Assembly: GCF_900103655.1 (NCBI RefSeq)
Contig: NZ_FMXC01000001.1
Location: 172,057-236,056 of the forward strand
From: Lactobacillus kefiranofaciens
GTDB taxonomy: Bacteria; Bacillota; Bacilli; Lactobacillales; Lactobacillaceae
Reading direction: 5' to 3'
Length of the DNA: 64,000 nucleotides
Within the stretch, counting starts at the first letter, position 1; each line of letters begins with the position of its first letter. Shown here piece by piece: positions 30,040-39,848 of the stretch. The notes under the pieces were generated by a model. The model ran no database searches, had not been told where the DNA came from, and was given only the letters and a program-made list of their open reading frames with translations. The position numbers were made by a program, and so were the translations under genes.

Positions 30040-31338
30040 ATGACAGAATTGATTTCAATTAAGGATTCTTCTAAACATGTTGATGAAGAAGTTAAGATGC
30101 ATGTTTGGCTAACAGACAAAAGATCAAGCGGAAAGATTATCTTTTTGCAATTACGTGACGGTACAGCATTTTTCCAAGGAGTAGTTCGTAAGAATGACGT
30201 ATCAGAAGAAGTATTTGAAGCTGCTAAGTCATTAAGACAGGAAGCTAGTTTTTACATTACTGGTACTGTCCATGAAGACGCACGTTCCCACTTTGGTTAT
30301 GAAATTCAAATTACAGATTTACAGGTAGTTTCTAACAATGAAGGCTACCCAATTGGTAATAAGGAACATGGGATTGATTTTCTTCTTGACCACCGTCACT
30401 TATGGTTAAGATCAAAGAAGCCATTTGCTATTATGCAAATTAGAAATACTATGTTTAAAGCAACTGTGGACTTCTTTGAAAAAGAAGGTTTCATTAAGTT
30501 TGATGCACCAATTTTTATGCATTCCGCTCCAGAAGGTACTACTCAATTATTCCACGTTGAATACTTTGATCATGATGCTTACTTATCACAATCAGGCCAG
30601 TTATATGGTGAAGCAGGTGCCATGGCTTATGGTAAGATTTTTACTTTTGGTCCAACTTTTAGAGCTGAAGAATCAAAGGGTCGTCGTCATATGACTGAGT
30701 TCTGGATGATGGAACCAGAGATGGCTTGGATGCATCAAGATGAATCATTAGACTTGCAAGAAAGATATCTAGCTTATATGACTAAGCAAGTTTTGGAACA
30801 TAACCAATATGAACTTAAGATTTTAGGTAGAGATCCTGAAAAACTTCGTCCAACTACTGAAGGTAATTTTACCCGTCTTTCATACGATGATGCTGTGAAA
30901 ATGCTACAGGATGCGGGCAGAGATTTCAAATGGGGCGATGATTTTGGTGCACCGGATGAAGGATATATTTCAGAGCAATATGATCGTCCTGTCTTTATTG
31001 TTAACTATCCAACCTCAATTAAACCGTTCTATATGAAGAAGAATCCAGATAATCCGAAGGAATATTTATGTGCAGATGTAATTGCTCCAGAAGGTTATGG
31101 TGAAATCTTTGGTGGATCTGAACGTGAAGGTAATTATGAAACTTTAAAGCAACAAATTTTAGATGCCGGACTGAATCTTGAGGACTATCAATGGTATCTT
31201 GACTTGCGTCAATTCGGTGGCGTACCACACTCAGGTTTTGGCATGGGCTTCGAACGTACTATTGCATGGATGTGTCACTTAGATCATATTCGTGAAGCTA
31301 TTCCATTCCCAAGATTGATTAACAGAATGCAACCGTAA
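30040..31338 (+). CDS. asnS: Asparaginyl-tRNA synthetase
   Basis: A 432-aa class IIb enzyme charging tRNA-Asn. The ATG at 30040 lies about 11 bases behind AAGGTGG and gives the family's normal length. The N-terminal OB-fold (residues 15-100) is followed by class II motif 2 ([11 protein letters not shown]) and motif 3 (GFGMGFERT). No T-box leader is visible in the short gap before the gene. Confidence 0.96.
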   Translation: MTELISIKDSSKHVDEEVKMHVWLTDKRSSGKIIFLQLRDGTAFFQGVVRKNDVSEEVFEAAKSLRQEASFYITGTVHEDARSHFGYEIQITDLQVVSNNEGYPIGNKEHGIDFLLDHRHLWLRSKKPFAIMQIRNTMFKATVDFFEKEGFIKFDAPIFMHSAPEGTTQLFHVEYFDHDAYLSQSGQLYGEAGAMAYGKIFTFGPTFRAEESKGRRHMTEFWMMEPEMAWMHQDESLDLQERYLAYMTKQVLEHNQYELKILGRDPEKLRPTTEGNFTRLSYDDAVKMLQDAGRDFKWGDDFGAPDEGYISEQYDRPVFIVNYPTSIKPFYMKKNPDNPKEYLCADVIAPEGYGEIFGGSEREGNYETLKQQILDAGLNLEDYQWYLDLRQFGGVPHSGFGMGFERTIAWMCHLDHIREAIPFPRLINRMQP

Positions 31339-31424
31339 TAAATGTTGTATTTGAAATTTTTAATATTTTAACAAAAGTTGGACTAGATATTAGTTCAACT
31401 TTTATTTTTGAAAGGAATTGTATT

Positions 31425-32066
31425 TTGCAGTTTAATGATTATCGTGCATTGGGTTTTACTACTCTACAGAATGGTCTGATCGCTTATTATCCACAATTAC
31501 AAATTAGTGATGCAGAATTATTGCTGATCATTCAATTAGAAGCTTTTGGACAGCGTGGAGAACTATTTCCATCAAATGAAAAAATTGCTGCCAACACTAA
31601 TTTGACTGTAACAGATGTTGGTAATTTAATTCAGCACTTGATAGATCAAAATTATTTAACCATAGAGCAAACGACAGATAGCCAAGATAAAATCGGTAAT
31701 CAATATAGTTTAAATAAGTTATATGAAGCTCTAGATCATTATATTGATCAAAATATTTTAATTAAGAATAAACAAAATAAAACAACTAGGGTAACAGATA
31801 ATTTAGAAAATAATCCAATTAATTATCTTTCGCGAAAAGTAGAAATAGAGTTTGGGCGCTATTTAAGTCCAATTGAACGGGAAGAAATTTCACAATGGTT
31901 AAGTGTTGATCATTACAGTCCGGATATTATCGAATTAGCATTACGTGAAGCTGTTTTATCACAAGCTTATTCTTTAAAATATATTGACCGAGTGTTGCTT
32001 AACTGGCAGAGGCATAATCTTAAAACAACTGCAGAAGTTAAAAGATTCTTAAAGAGGAATAGATAG
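31425..32066 (+). CDS. dnaD: DnaD-like replication initiation protein
   Basis: A 213-aa primosomal protein with an N-terminal winged helix (FPSNEKIAANTNLTVTDVGNLIQHL) and a C-terminal DnaD/DnaB2 helical domain (residues 130-205, including YIDRVLLNW). TTG start, 9 bases after GAAAGGA. The neighbours asnS and nth are those of the Bacillus gene. Confidence 0.9.
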   Translation: MQFNDYRALGFTTLQNGLIAYYPQLQISDAELLLIIQLEAFGQRGELFPSNEKIAANTNLTVTDVGNLIQHLIDQNYLTIEQTTDSQDKIGNQYSLNKLYEALDHYIDQNILIKNKQNKTTRVTDNLENNPINYLSRKVEIEFGRYLSPIEREEISQWLSVDHYSPDIIELALREAVLSQAYSLKYIDRVLLNWQRHNLKTTAEVKRFLKRNR

Positions 32067-32067
32067 T

Positions 32068-32697
32068 ATGGTAGAAAAATTATTGAGTGATGATGAAGCA
32101 CGTGCTGTTTTAAAAAGAATTTTAGCTCTTTATCCTGATGCTAAAGGAGAATTGCAATGGGATAGTAAGTTTCATTTATTATGTGCTGTGGTAATGAGTG
32201 CACAGACGACTGACAAAATGGTTAACCGAGTAATGCCAAGTTTTAGTCGAAAATTTCCCACACCTGAAAGTTTGGCCACTGCGCCAATTGAAGAAATTGA
32301 ACATGAAATTAAAACCATAGGTTTATATCGTTCTAAAGCAAAGCATTTAAAAGCTACTGCTGAAATTTTAGTGGATCAATATCATAGTAAAATTCCACGA
32401 GATAAAAAGAAATTAATGACTTTGCCTGGTGTTGGAGAAAAGACTGCTAATGTTGTCTTGGCTGAAGGGTATGGTATTCCGGCCATTGCAGTTGATACGC
32501 ATGTATCAAGAATCTCTAAGAAGTTTCATATTGTTGATCAAAAAGCAACACCGCATGAAGTTGAGAAAAGATTAGAAGCTATTTTACCTAAAAAAGAATG
32601 GATAAAAACACATCATGCGATGATCTTGTTTGGTCGTTATACAATGCCAGCGAGAGCTAAAGGTGATCCATATTCATATTTGGATATGCAGAATTAG
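32068..32697 (+). CDS. nth: Endonuclease III family DNA glycosylase lacking the Fe-S cluster
   Basis: A 209-aa HhH-GPD glycosylase/AP lyase for oxidised pyrimidines. The helix-hairpin-helix LPGVGEKTANV holds the catalytic Lys125 and VDTHV holds Asp143. Canonical Nth ends with four cysteines that bind a [4Fe-4S] cluster. Here the C-terminus (FGRYTMPARAKGDPYSY) contains none, and the whole protein has a single Cys near residue 39. It starts one base after the dnaD stop. Confidence 0.88.
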   Translation: MVEKLLSDDEARAVLKRILALYPDAKGELQWDSKFHLLCAVVMSAQTTDKMVNRVMPSFSRKFPTPESLATAPIEEIEHEIKTIGLYRSKAKHLKATAEILVDQYHSKIPRDKKKLMTLPGVGEKTANVVLAEGYGIPAIAVDTHVSRISKKFHIVDQKATPHEVEKRLEAILPKKEWIKTHHAMILFGRYTMPARAKGDPYSYLDMQN

Positions 32698-32701
32698 AAT
32701 T

Positions 32702-32732
32702 TTAAAAAGTGGCAAAACCACTTTTTTTATTT
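32702..32732 (+). terminator. Terminator of the rexB-nth region
   Basis: A short hairpin, AAAAAGTGG and CCACTTTTT around CAAAA, with a trailing T run. Confidence 0.8.
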
Positions 32733-32781
32733 TTATATCTGTTCAAAGTATATTGTTACTAAATTGTTTATAAAACAAAAA

Positions 32782-32800
32782 GCTTGAACAAAGTTCAAGC
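32782..32800 (-). terminator. Second terminator downstream of pbp1A
   Basis: On the minus strand, GCTTGAAC and GTTCAAGC around three bases, followed by TTTTTGTTTT. It backs up the hairpin at 32817-32858. Confidence 0.75.
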
Positions 32801-32816
32801 CAATAAAAAATAGTAA

Positions 32817-32858
32817 ACAAAAAAGAAGCCAGAGCAAATAATATACTCTGGTTTCTAA
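32817..32858 (-). terminator. First terminator downstream of pbp1A
   Basis: On the minus strand, AGAAACCAGAG pairs with CTCTGGCTTCT across an 11-base loop with one mismatch and is followed by TTTTTTG. Confidence 0.75.
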
Positions 32859-32859
32859 A

Positions 32860-35154
32860 TTATTCTTTATCTGAATCATGATCACTGCTTTGAGATGATT
32901 TCTGACTCTGAGCACTTGATGATGAAGATTGAGCTTTACTTGAAGAAGAGGATGATGCTTTTTCACTATTATTTGATTGATGAACAGAACCATTATCTGA
33001 ACGAGCAGAAGATCGACTAACAGTAGTATTAACAGTATTTGTATTATCATTATCGGTTGAAGAATTAGTATCAGTTTCTTCGTCGTCCTCATCATAACTA
33101 GCAGCGCTGTTTCCTACACCAGCTGTGGCATGACCACGAACAAATAACTGCCAAGTGCCACCGCTAGAAGCTACTTGTGGTGGATTAGAATTGTTGACTA
33201 TTTTAGCACGAACAACAGACTTAGGTTGTTCCCAATTTAAGTTAGGTTTATTTCTCATTAAGTAGGTCATCATACTCTTGTAAATTAACTGAGCAGATTG
33301 TTGACCAATACCAGCAATTGTACCATCTTTCAAATTATCATAACCGGTCCAAACACCCATGACATATGAGCGAGTATAACCAACGAACCAAGAATCCTTT
33401 GGAGTTGAATTATAACTAGGATATTTAGCTAAATCTTCGTCTGAATATTTAACTGTCCCGGTTTTACCAGCTTGATATAAATCAGCAATTTTAGCACTAG
33501 TTCCAGATCCTCGTTTAATGACGCCTTTAAGCATATCTGTAATCATATAAGCAGTAGATTTTTTCATTACACGAACGCCATTAGAATCATAGTTTCTAGT
33601 TAAACCATCTGGGGTCTCGATTTTTGAAACGAATTGCGGCTTATGATAGATTCCCATTGTAGCAAAAGCACTGTAAGCGCCGGTCATTTGTAAACTGGAT
33701 GCGTTAGCACCAATAGCTACTGATAGACCAGACTTAGGCGAAACGTTAACTCCCATTCTACGAGCAAATGCAGAAGCACGTTTAACTCCAACTTCAGCTA
33801 GAGTTTTAACCGCAGGCACATTACGAGATTGCTCTAAAGCTTTACGCATAGTCATCATACCGTCATATTTATTATCCCAGTCATAAAGTTGAATATTAGT
33901 TCCTGGATAAACATACTTACTATCATCGATCATCTTCGCAGTTGACCAGTTTAAGTATTGAATTGCTGGGCCATAATCAAGTACTGGTTTAATTGATGAA
34001 CCTGTAGAACGACCAGTTTGAACAGCACGGTCAAGCCCCAGCTGAACAGAAGGTAAGTGACGTCCACCTAAGATAGCGACGACATGACCATTAGTTGGAT
34101 CAACTACCGTCGCACCGATTTGCATCTTATTATTGGTGAATGGTACCGAACCATTATTAGCTAATTCATAAAGCTTATTCTGGGCTCTTTGATCAATGTT
34201 AACAGTAATTTTTAAATTATTATTATAAGGATCAAAACCCTTGCTTTTGACTTCGGATATTACTTCTTTAACATATGGATCATCGATCTTTCTAATTTTA
34301 GATTCATTTTGAGTTCGCCGAGGTTTTAGTCCTCGATTAATTGGTTCATTAGCTGCTTGACTGTACTGAGCTTTAGTAATCTTATTGTTTTGTAACATTG
34401 TTTTTAATACAATGTTGCGTCGATATTTAGCTTTTTGTGGGTAAAGATATGGATCGTAAGCTACAGGAGCATTTGGCATCCCTGCAATTAGAGCTGTTTG
34501 GACCAAATCCAAATTTTTCAATGGTTTATTGTAGTAGTAATTAGCTGCTGTTTCCATTCCATAATTACCATAATTCATGAATACCTTATTAATATAGAAC
34601 TCTAGAATTTGATCTTTGCTAAACTCATGTTGCACCTTCATTGCTAACCAAGCTTCTTGAGCTTTTCTTTTTAACGTACGTTGAGAAGCTGCAGTTGAAA
34701 AAACAGTTAACTTAACAAGTTGTTGAGTGATGGTTGAACCACCGGCAGCAATACTGTTACTTTGGGCATTAGTTAGCATTGAACCAACGATTCTGATTGG
34801 ATCAACTCCAAGTTTATCATTATAGAATCTCTTATCTTCAACAGAGACAACTGCATCTTTTAATTGCTGAGGAATGTCTTTATTTTTAACATAAATTCTT
34901 TTTTCTGACCCCAGTGAAAGCAAGAACTTACCATTATTAGTGTAAAGGCTTGATGTACCACCACTTTGTAATTGATCTTGACTAATATTGGGAGCATCTT
35001 TTACATAAAAAGCAAAAAGACCAATTCCAGAAACTACTACTAGCAAAACTATCAATAAAAACCATTTAATAATTTTGCCAAAAATATGCCCTTGATTTGA
35101 CCTTCGGAGGTGATAATCTCTACGTGATTCACGTCTTATATTCTTATCTGCCAT
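32860..35154 (-). CDS. pbp1A: Class A penicillin-binding protein 1A
   Basis: A 764-aa bifunctional peptidoglycan synthase. One membrane segment (about residues 27-50) is followed by a GT51 glycosyltransferase domain (VSVEDKRFYNDKLG, AGGSTITQQLVK). The transpeptidase domain has the active-site SxxK in GSSIKP, SRN and KTGT motifs. The last 90 residues are a low-complexity Ser/Asn/Asp-rich tail. The start overlaps the recU stop by one base, the standard coupling in firmicutes. Confidence 0.95.
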   Translation of the reverse strand: MADKNIRRESRRDYHLRRSNQGHIFGKIIKWFLLIVLLVVVSGIGLFAFYVKDAPNISQDQLQSGGTSSLYTNNGKFLLSLGSEKRIYVKNKDIPQQLKDAVVSVEDKRFYNDKLGVDPIRIVGSMLTNAQSNSIAAGGSTITQQLVKLTVFSTAASQRTLKRKAQEAWLAMKVQHEFSKDQILEFYINKVFMNYGNYGMETAANYYYNKPLKNLDLVQTALIAGMPNAPVAYDPYLYPQKAKYRRNIVLKTMLQNNKITKAQYSQAANEPINRGLKPRRTQNESKIRKIDDPYVKEVISEVKSKGFDPYNNNLKITVNIDQRAQNKLYELANNGSVPFTNNKMQIGATVVDPTNGHVVAILGGRHLPSVQLGLDRAVQTGRSTGSSIKPVLDYGPAIQYLNWSTAKMIDDSKYVYPGTNIQLYDWDNKYDGMMTMRKALEQSRNVPAVKTLAEVGVKRASAFARRMGVNVSPKSGLSVAIGANASSLQMTGAYSAFATMGIYHKPQFVSKIETPDGLTRNYDSNGVRVMKKSTAYMITDMLKGVIKRGSGTSAKIADLYQAGKTGTVKYSDEDLAKYPSYNSTPKDSWFVGYTRSYVMGVWTGYDNLKDGTIAGIGQQSAQLIYKSMMTYLMRNKPNLNWEQPKSVVRAKIVNNSNPPQVASSGGTWQLFVRGHATAGVGNSAASYDEDDEETDTNSSTDNDNTNTVNTTVSRSSARSDNGSVHQSNNSEKASSSSSSKAQSSSSSAQSQKSSQSSDHDSDKE

Positions 35155-35786
35155 TATTCTCTTTCCCTATCTGCAATAAAGTCATCAACCGCCCTAAGAT
35201 AGGGCAAGGTTGGACGAAAGCTGCTTTTAATTTCATAAGAATGAGCTTCAATTTCTTTTAGAGTCATTGAGCTTTTATCTTTTTCCCGCCAAGCGTGAAT
35301 TACAAAACTAGCAGGAGTAACAAAATAACGTTCTAGACTCGCAAATCTAATAATTGCGAAACAGATCCCTTGTTGCTTTAAACATTCATCCAAGTGAAAA
35401 ATCTGATGTTCATGAAAATTTTTCAGTGGGAAATTAGTTTTATTTCGTGTTTCCTTCGCTTCAAAATCAAGGTAATATCCCTTATAAACACCGTTATAAT
35501 CAGTAGTCGAAGCTTGTCTAAAATAAGCTTCTCGAATAACTGCTCTAGATCGTTTAGGATAATCGACCTTAACTATCTGAACTGGGGTTGGTTTCTTATG
35601 AACAACAGCAATCTCTTCACTTAAATAATATTTATTTGATTCATTAATCTGTTGTTCAAGAGTCATCCCACGATCAGAAAAATTAACGCCTTTTCTATGG
35701 GTATATGAGCGTCTTACTTTGTGTTCTTCTTTTTTTGTGACTGGTTTTCTAAATGCGGCTAAACTGCCGCTTGGATATTTGACCAT
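35154..35786 (-). CDS. recU: Holliday junction resolvase RecU
   Basis: About 210 aa. It resolves recombination intermediates. Start at 35786 (MVKYPSGS) is preferred; the alternative ATG lies seven codons upstream. The nuclease core includes TTDYNGVYKGYYLDFEAKET (catalytic Asp, Glu and Lys). It is the first gene of the recU-pbp1A pair and is divergent from ypsA. Confidence 0.94.
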   Translation of the reverse strand: MVKYPSGSLAAFRKPVTKKEEHKVRRSYTHRKGVNFSDRGMTLEQQINESNKYYLSEEIAVVHKKPTPVQIVKVDYPKRSRAVIREAYFRQASTTDYNGVYKGYYLDFEAKETRNKTNFPLKNFHEHQIFHLDECLKQQGICFAIIRFASLERYFVTPASFVIHAWREKDKSSMTLKEIEAHSYEIKSSFRPTLPYLRAVDDFIADRERE

Positions 35787-35855
35787 TAACCTCACTCCTG
35801 TTAGCATTATAGCAATAAAGAACGAATTTTTGAATATTAGGAAGGGCTGGATGTA

Positions 35856-36425
35856 ATGCAGCGATTATGGGTAACGGGGTATCGAAGTTATGAACTAAAT
35901 GTTTTTAATGATCATGATCCCAAAATTACTATCATTAAATATGCCCTCAAAAATTATTTCATTAGTTTACTTGAGGAAGGACAATTAGATTGGATTATTA
36001 CCGGTGCTAATCTGGGAGTTGAACAATGGGCAGCAGAAGTCGGCGTTGAACTTAATAAAAAATACCCAGTAAGAACTTCCATGATGATTCCTTATGAGGA
36101 ATTTGCTAATCGCTGGAACGAAAACAATCAAGCAAAGTTTATCAACTTAAGAGAAAAAGTTGATTTTTTTGCTTCAACGTCTAGCACCCCGTATCAAGGT
36201 CCATTGCAATTACGTAACTATCAAAACTTTATGATTCAACATACCGATCGTGCACTAATGATTTATGATACTGATCATCCTGGTAAACCGAAATATGATT
36301 ATAATTTAATCCAAAAATATCAAGAAACCAAAGAATATCCTTTAGATTTAATTGATTTTTATGATTTACAGGATGCTGCAGAAGAGTATCAGGAAAATCA
36401 TTCTAAAGATGATTTTTTAGAATAG
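35856..36425 (+). CDS. ypsA: YpsA-like DUF1273 protein
   Basis: A 189-aa SLOG-superfamily protein with a Rossmann-like start ([11 protein letters not shown]) and the nucleotide-binding [13 protein letters not shown] near residue 49. In other firmicutes YpsA influences cell division with GpsB, whose gene is next door here. Biochemical activity is unknown. Confidence 0.87.
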   Translation: MQRLWVTGYRSYELNVFNDHDPKITIIKYALKNYFISLLEEGQLDWIITGANLGVEQWAAEVGVELNKKYPVRTSMMIPYEEFANRWNENNQAKFINLREKVDFFASTSSTPYQGPLQLRNYQNFMIQHTDRALMIYDTDHPGKPKYDYNLIQKYQETKEYPLDLIDFYDLQDAAEEYQENHSKDDFLE

Positions 36426-36513
36426 TAAAATTTTTATTAAAAGACGTTTCTTGGTTTTATCTAAGTCCGCTTTTTGCTAAAATAGGGTGGAATGTAAAGG
36501 AGTTGTCAGTAAG

Positions 36514-36933
36514 ATGGCAAATTTAAATGATGTAAAATTATCAGCACAAGATATATTAAAAAAACAATTTAGAAGTAAAGTGAAAGGTTATGACCCAGAT
36601 GAGGTTGATTCTTATTTGGATCAAGTAATCTCAGACTATGAAACTTTTCAACAAATTATTGAAGACTTATATGGCCAAATTGGGACGCTTCAACGTCAAT
36701 TAATGGATGAAAAGACAAAAGAAAAGAAAACCGTTCAAGCAGAAGAAGCAGAGGAAGAGAAGGTTAAAACTTATACGCCAACGCATCGAAGAAATACTAC
36801 AGCGTCTAGCTTTGCTCAAGAAGATGACGATCAAGGTGAAATTTCTACTAATATGGCAATTATCCAAAGAATATCAACTTTAGAGCGAAAAGTTTATAAT
36901 TTGGAACAACACGTTTATGGCCTAAAGCAATAA
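36514..36933 (+). CDS. gpsB: Cell division regulator GpsB (DivIVA-like)
   Basis: About 139 aa. The ATG at 36514 lies behind AAAGGAG and gives the usual N-terminus. The DivIVA-type lipid/PBP-binding domain (LSAQDILKKQF, then VKGYDPDEVDSYLDQV) is followed by a coiled coil to about residue 75, a charged linker and a short C-terminal helix. It links septal and peripheral wall synthesis by docking penicillin-binding proteins such as PBP1A. Confidence 0.94.
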   Translation: MANLNDVKLSAQDILKKQFRSKVKGYDPDEVDSYLDQVISDYETFQQIIEDLYGQIGTLQRQLMDEKTKEKKTVQAEEAEEEKVKTYTPTHRRNTTASSFAQEDDDQGEISTNMAIIQRISTLERKVYNLEQHVYGLKQ

Positions 36934-36937
36934 TTTT

Positions 36938-36946
36938 TGTTATAAT
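36938..36946 (+). promoter_or_regulatory. Extended -10 promoter of rnpB
   Basis: TGTTATAAT is an extended -10 box (TGnTATAAT) placed 8 bases before the predicted RNA start. No good -35 is present, which an extended -10 can tolerate. Confidence 0.6.
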
Positions 36947-36953
36947 AATTAAC

Positions 36954-37337
36954 AGTGTGAATTTTGAGTAGGCGCGGTTGATTTTAGATCAACTGAGGAA
37001 AGTCCACGCACGCACAGACTGCGATGTCTGTAGTGATCGTATTCAGCCCAATAAGCTGGAGGAGAATCTTTGATTTTCACGGCGGAAAAAGTGCTAAATC
37101 TGCGGACATGCATTACTATCCTGAAAAGTGCCACAGTGACGAAGCAAGATCAGAAATGATCTTGGTGGAACGAGGTAAACCCTGCGAGTGTGAAACCCAA
37201 ATTTGGTGGGGGAGTTTCGGTCAAAGGAAATGAACTAAAGACCGGATTATTGTGACTAGCAATAAAGATAGATGACTACTGAAGGTGATTCTGCCAAAAT
37301 CACTGGAACAAAACGTGGCTTATAGAAATTCACATTG
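36954..37337 (+). ncRNA. rnpB: RNase P RNA, class B (Bacillus type)
   Basis: The catalytic RNA of tRNA 5' maturation. Conserved elements in order: GAGGAAAGTCCACGC (P4/CR-I), AGTGCCACAGTGACGAAG, GTGGAACGAGGTAAACCC, GAGTGTGAAACCCAAATTTGG, GATAGATGA, and GGAACAAAACGTGGCTTATAG (CR-V), which completes P4. The ends pair (TGTGAATTT near 36956 with AAATTCACA near 37326). It sits between gpsB and the ypsC-like gene as in Bacillus. Confidence 0.97.
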
Positions 37338-37339
37338 GC

Positions 37340-37372
37340 AGAGTTGGGCTTTTTAGCTCAGCTCTTTTTTAT
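37340..37372 (+). terminator. rnpB terminator
   Basis: AGAGTTGGGC and GCTCAGCTCT arms with G-U pairs, followed by TTTTTT. Confidence 0.85.
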
Positions 37373-37395
37373 TTTTAAAGGATGAATGAATATAA

Positions 37396-38523
37396 ATGAT
37401 GAAAAAATACCAACTTTATGCAACAATGGGTGCCGGTTTTGAAAGCGTAGTTAATAAAGAGCTACAAGGCATGGGATATAAGACACGTGTCGAAAATGGA
37501 CGAGTTTTTTTTAAAGGCAGTCAAGCCGATATTGTTAAGACTAATTTATGGCTTAGGACTGCTGATCGAATCAAGATTTTACTCAAGGAATTTAAAGCAA
37601 CAGATTTTGATACTTTATTTAATGAAGTCTATGATTATGACTGGGCCGAATTATTACCAGTTGATGCAAAATTTCCTGTACAAGGACGAGCAGTCAAATC
37701 TAAATTGCACTCAGAACCAGACGTTCAATCAATCGTTAAAAAAGCAATTGTTAATAAAATGATTGATCAATATCATCGCCGTGGCTTTTTACCTGAAACG
37801 GGCAATGAATATCCATTAGATATTCATATTTATAAGAATATTGCTCGAATTTCTTTGGATACTACAGGAGCAAGTTTATTTAAGCGTGGCTATCGAGTAG
37901 AACATGGTGGTGCCCCATTGAAGGAAAATTTTGCAGCTGGGCTATTAAAATTAACACCTTATGACGGTACGCATCCCTTAATTGATCCTATGACTGGCTC
38001 TGGAACCCTGGCTATAGAAGCAGCTTTAATTGCTAAGAATATTGCCCCAGGAACTTGGCGTAAGTTTGCTTTTGACGGTTTTGATTGGTTTAACGCTGAC
38101 TTGCATCAAAAAGCAGTGGCTGAAGCTAAAACTCAGGTAAAGCCTTTAGCAGCTCCAATTTGGGCAAGTGATATTGACCAATCGGTGTTAGAAATTGCTA
38201 AATTGAATGCTCATAATGCAGGTGTTTTACAAGATATTCGTTTTAAGCAGGTTGCCGTAAAGGACTTTACAACTGATTTAGAAAACGGCGTTATAATTGC
38301 TAATCCTCCCTATGGTAAACGATTGAAGGATCGTGAGTCAGCTGAAGCCTTGTATAAACAAATGGGAGAAGTTTTACGACCATTAGATTCCTTTAGTCAG
38401 TATTATTTAACTGCTGATCCTAATTTTGAAAAGTGCTTTGGTGCTCGAGCTACTAAAAAGCGTAAATTATTTAATGGTAATTTACGAGTAGATTTCTATC
38501 AATACTGGGCTAATAGAAGGTAA
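37396..38523 (+). CDS. THUMP-domain class I RNA methyltransferase (YpsC / RlmL-N type)
   Basis: A 375-aa protein. The N-terminal THUMP domain (residues 1-165) binds RNA and the C-terminal UPF0020 domain has DPMTGSGTLAIEA (SAM site) and the catalytic NPPYGKRL. Homologues methylate G2445 of 23S rRNA (RlmL/RlmK N-half); the exact site is inferred. The start may be the ATG at 37396 or the one immediately after it. Confidence 0.88.
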   Translation: MMKKYQLYATMGAGFESVVNKELQGMGYKTRVENGRVFFKGSQADIVKTNLWLRTADRIKILLKEFKATDFDTLFNEVYDYDWAELLPVDAKFPVQGRAVKSKLHSEPDVQSIVKKAIVNKMIDQYHRRGFLPETGNEYPLDIHIYKNIARISLDTTGASLFKRGYRVEHGGAPLKENFAAGLLKLTPYDGTHPLIDPMTGSGTLAIEAALIAKNIAPGTWRKFAFDGFDWFNADLHQKAVAEAKTQVKPLAAPIWASDIDQSVLEIAKLNAHNAGVLQDIRFKQVAVKDFTTDLENGVIIANPPYGKRLKDRESAEALYKQMGEVLRPLDSFSQYYLTADPNFEKCFGARATKKRKLFNGNLRVDFYQYWANRR

Positions 38524-38526
38524 ATT

Positions 38527-39759
38527 ATGATTACAAAAGAGCTGAATACGGAATTTTGGGTAATTTCTGATACGCATCTAATTGCAGATAGTTTACATGA
38601 TGAAGGTCAAGCTTTTGCTCGAATGCAAAAAACAAGTCAAGGTAAAGATCTTTACTATCAAGAAACTGTTTTGACTGCTTTTAGACGAATGGCACAACAG
38701 AAAAAGCCTGCCGCAATCATTGTTACAGGAGATTTGACCTTTAATGGAGAACGAGTTTCCGCAGAAAAATTTGCAGAGATTTTTAAACCCTTGAAAGATA
38801 CTAAGGTTTTAGTTATTCCTGGAAATCACGATATTTTTGATGGTTGGGCTAGAGAATTTCGGGGAAAGAAACAATTTTATGCTGGTGAAATTAGTCCGAT
38901 GTTTTGGCGTTCAATTTTTGATCGTTCGTATCGTCAGGCTACAGATGAAGATAGCAGTTCTTTAGCTTATAGCGTACAACTTAACCCGCAGTACTTTTTA
39001 GTTTTAGCCGATTCAAATATATATGGTAAAGAGGAAACTACAGAAGCCCCGCATACTAGAGGAATGATTGGTAAAGAGCAACTTAAATGGATTGAAAAGC
39101 AGTTTCGGTATGCTCAAGAAAATAATTTACGTCCGATATTATTTATGCACCATAACCTCTATGTTCATAATCCAGCGGTAAATAAGGGCTATGTAGTTGA
39201 CGATGCAGTTGAATTGCGTCGCATTTGTGCTAGATATAATGTTAAACTTGCTTTTTCGGGTCATATTCATGCTCAAAATATTATGGGACCACATGATATG
39301 ACACCAACAACTGAAGTTGTTACCTCTAGTTTTTGTTCAAACGATCAGGGATATGGTGTAGTACGTGTTCATTCGCGTCATATTACTTATGTCCGACGTA
39401 AATTTAACATGACACGCTATCTTACAAAGCAAGAGAAACAAAATTATACTTTAGAACATTTTCATAAGTATTTAAAAGACTTACAATTAGGAAGTATTTC
39501 AGCAGATATGATGCAAAGCGAATTAAATACTTACCATGATGATATTGATTTAGTTCAGAGGATGGGTAGATTATTTGGTTGGATGAATTACCACTTTTTT
39601 ACCGGTCATAATCATATTAAGGCAAGTGAGTTGGCCAAAATCCATGCGTCTGAAGAATATCAGATTTTGGTTAAGCATCATCCTGAATACCGAATCTATT
39701 TAAAAACTCTTTATGACACAAGTTCGCACACTAACTTACAAGTGAAAATTAAATATTGA
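38527..39759 (+). CDS. Calcineurin-like metallophosphoesterase
   Basis: A 410-aa protein with the full dimetal motif series: SDTHLIAD, GDLTFNGE, GNHDIF, MHHNLYVH and SGHIHAQN. A C-terminal extension of about 120 residues follows. No signal peptide, so it is cytoplasmic. It begins 3 bases after the methyltransferase gene. Phosphodiesterase substrate unknown. Confidence 0.85.
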   Translation: MITKELNTEFWVISDTHLIADSLHDEGQAFARMQKTSQGKDLYYQETVLTAFRRMAQQKKPAAIIVTGDLTFNGERVSAEKFAEIFKPLKDTKVLVIPGNHDIFDGWAREFRGKKQFYAGEISPMFWRSIFDRSYRQATDEDSSSLAYSVQLNPQYFLVLADSNIYGKEETTEAPHTRGMIGKEQLKWIEKQFRYAQENNLRPILFMHHNLYVHNPAVNKGYVVDDAVELRRICARYNVKLAFSGHIHAQNIMGPHDMTPTTEVVTSSFCSNDQGYGVVRVHSRHITYVRRKFNMTRYLTKQEKQNYTLEHFHKYLKDLQLGSISADMMQSELNTYHDDIDLVQRMGRLFGWMNYHFFTGHNHIKASELAKIHASEEYQILVKHHPEYRIYLKTLYDTSSHTNLQVKIKY

Positions 39760-39764
39760 TAAAT

Positions 39765-39800
39765 AGAGAGAATGTTGAAGAAACATTCTCTCTTATTTTT
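39765..39800 (+). terminator. Terminator after the phosphoesterase gene
   Basis: AGAGAGAATGTT and AACATTCTCTCT form a 12-bp stem followed by a T-rich tract. Confidence 0.88.
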
Positions 39801-39848
39801 ATGATTTTTGATACAATGGAATAAATGACTAAGTAGGGCGTGATCTAA

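Noticed and set aside
30040..31338. T-box regulation of asnS
   Set aside because: Only about 50 bases separate it from the previous gene, too little for a T-box leader.
32733..33095. Minus-strand frame overlapping the end of pbp1A
   Set aside because: It is an alternative frame of the Ser/Asn-rich tail of PBP1A and its terminator region, with a Leu/Ile-rich translation and no start signals.
36949..37233. Short frames on both strands between gpsB and the methyltransferase gene
   Set aside because: They fall within RNase P RNA.
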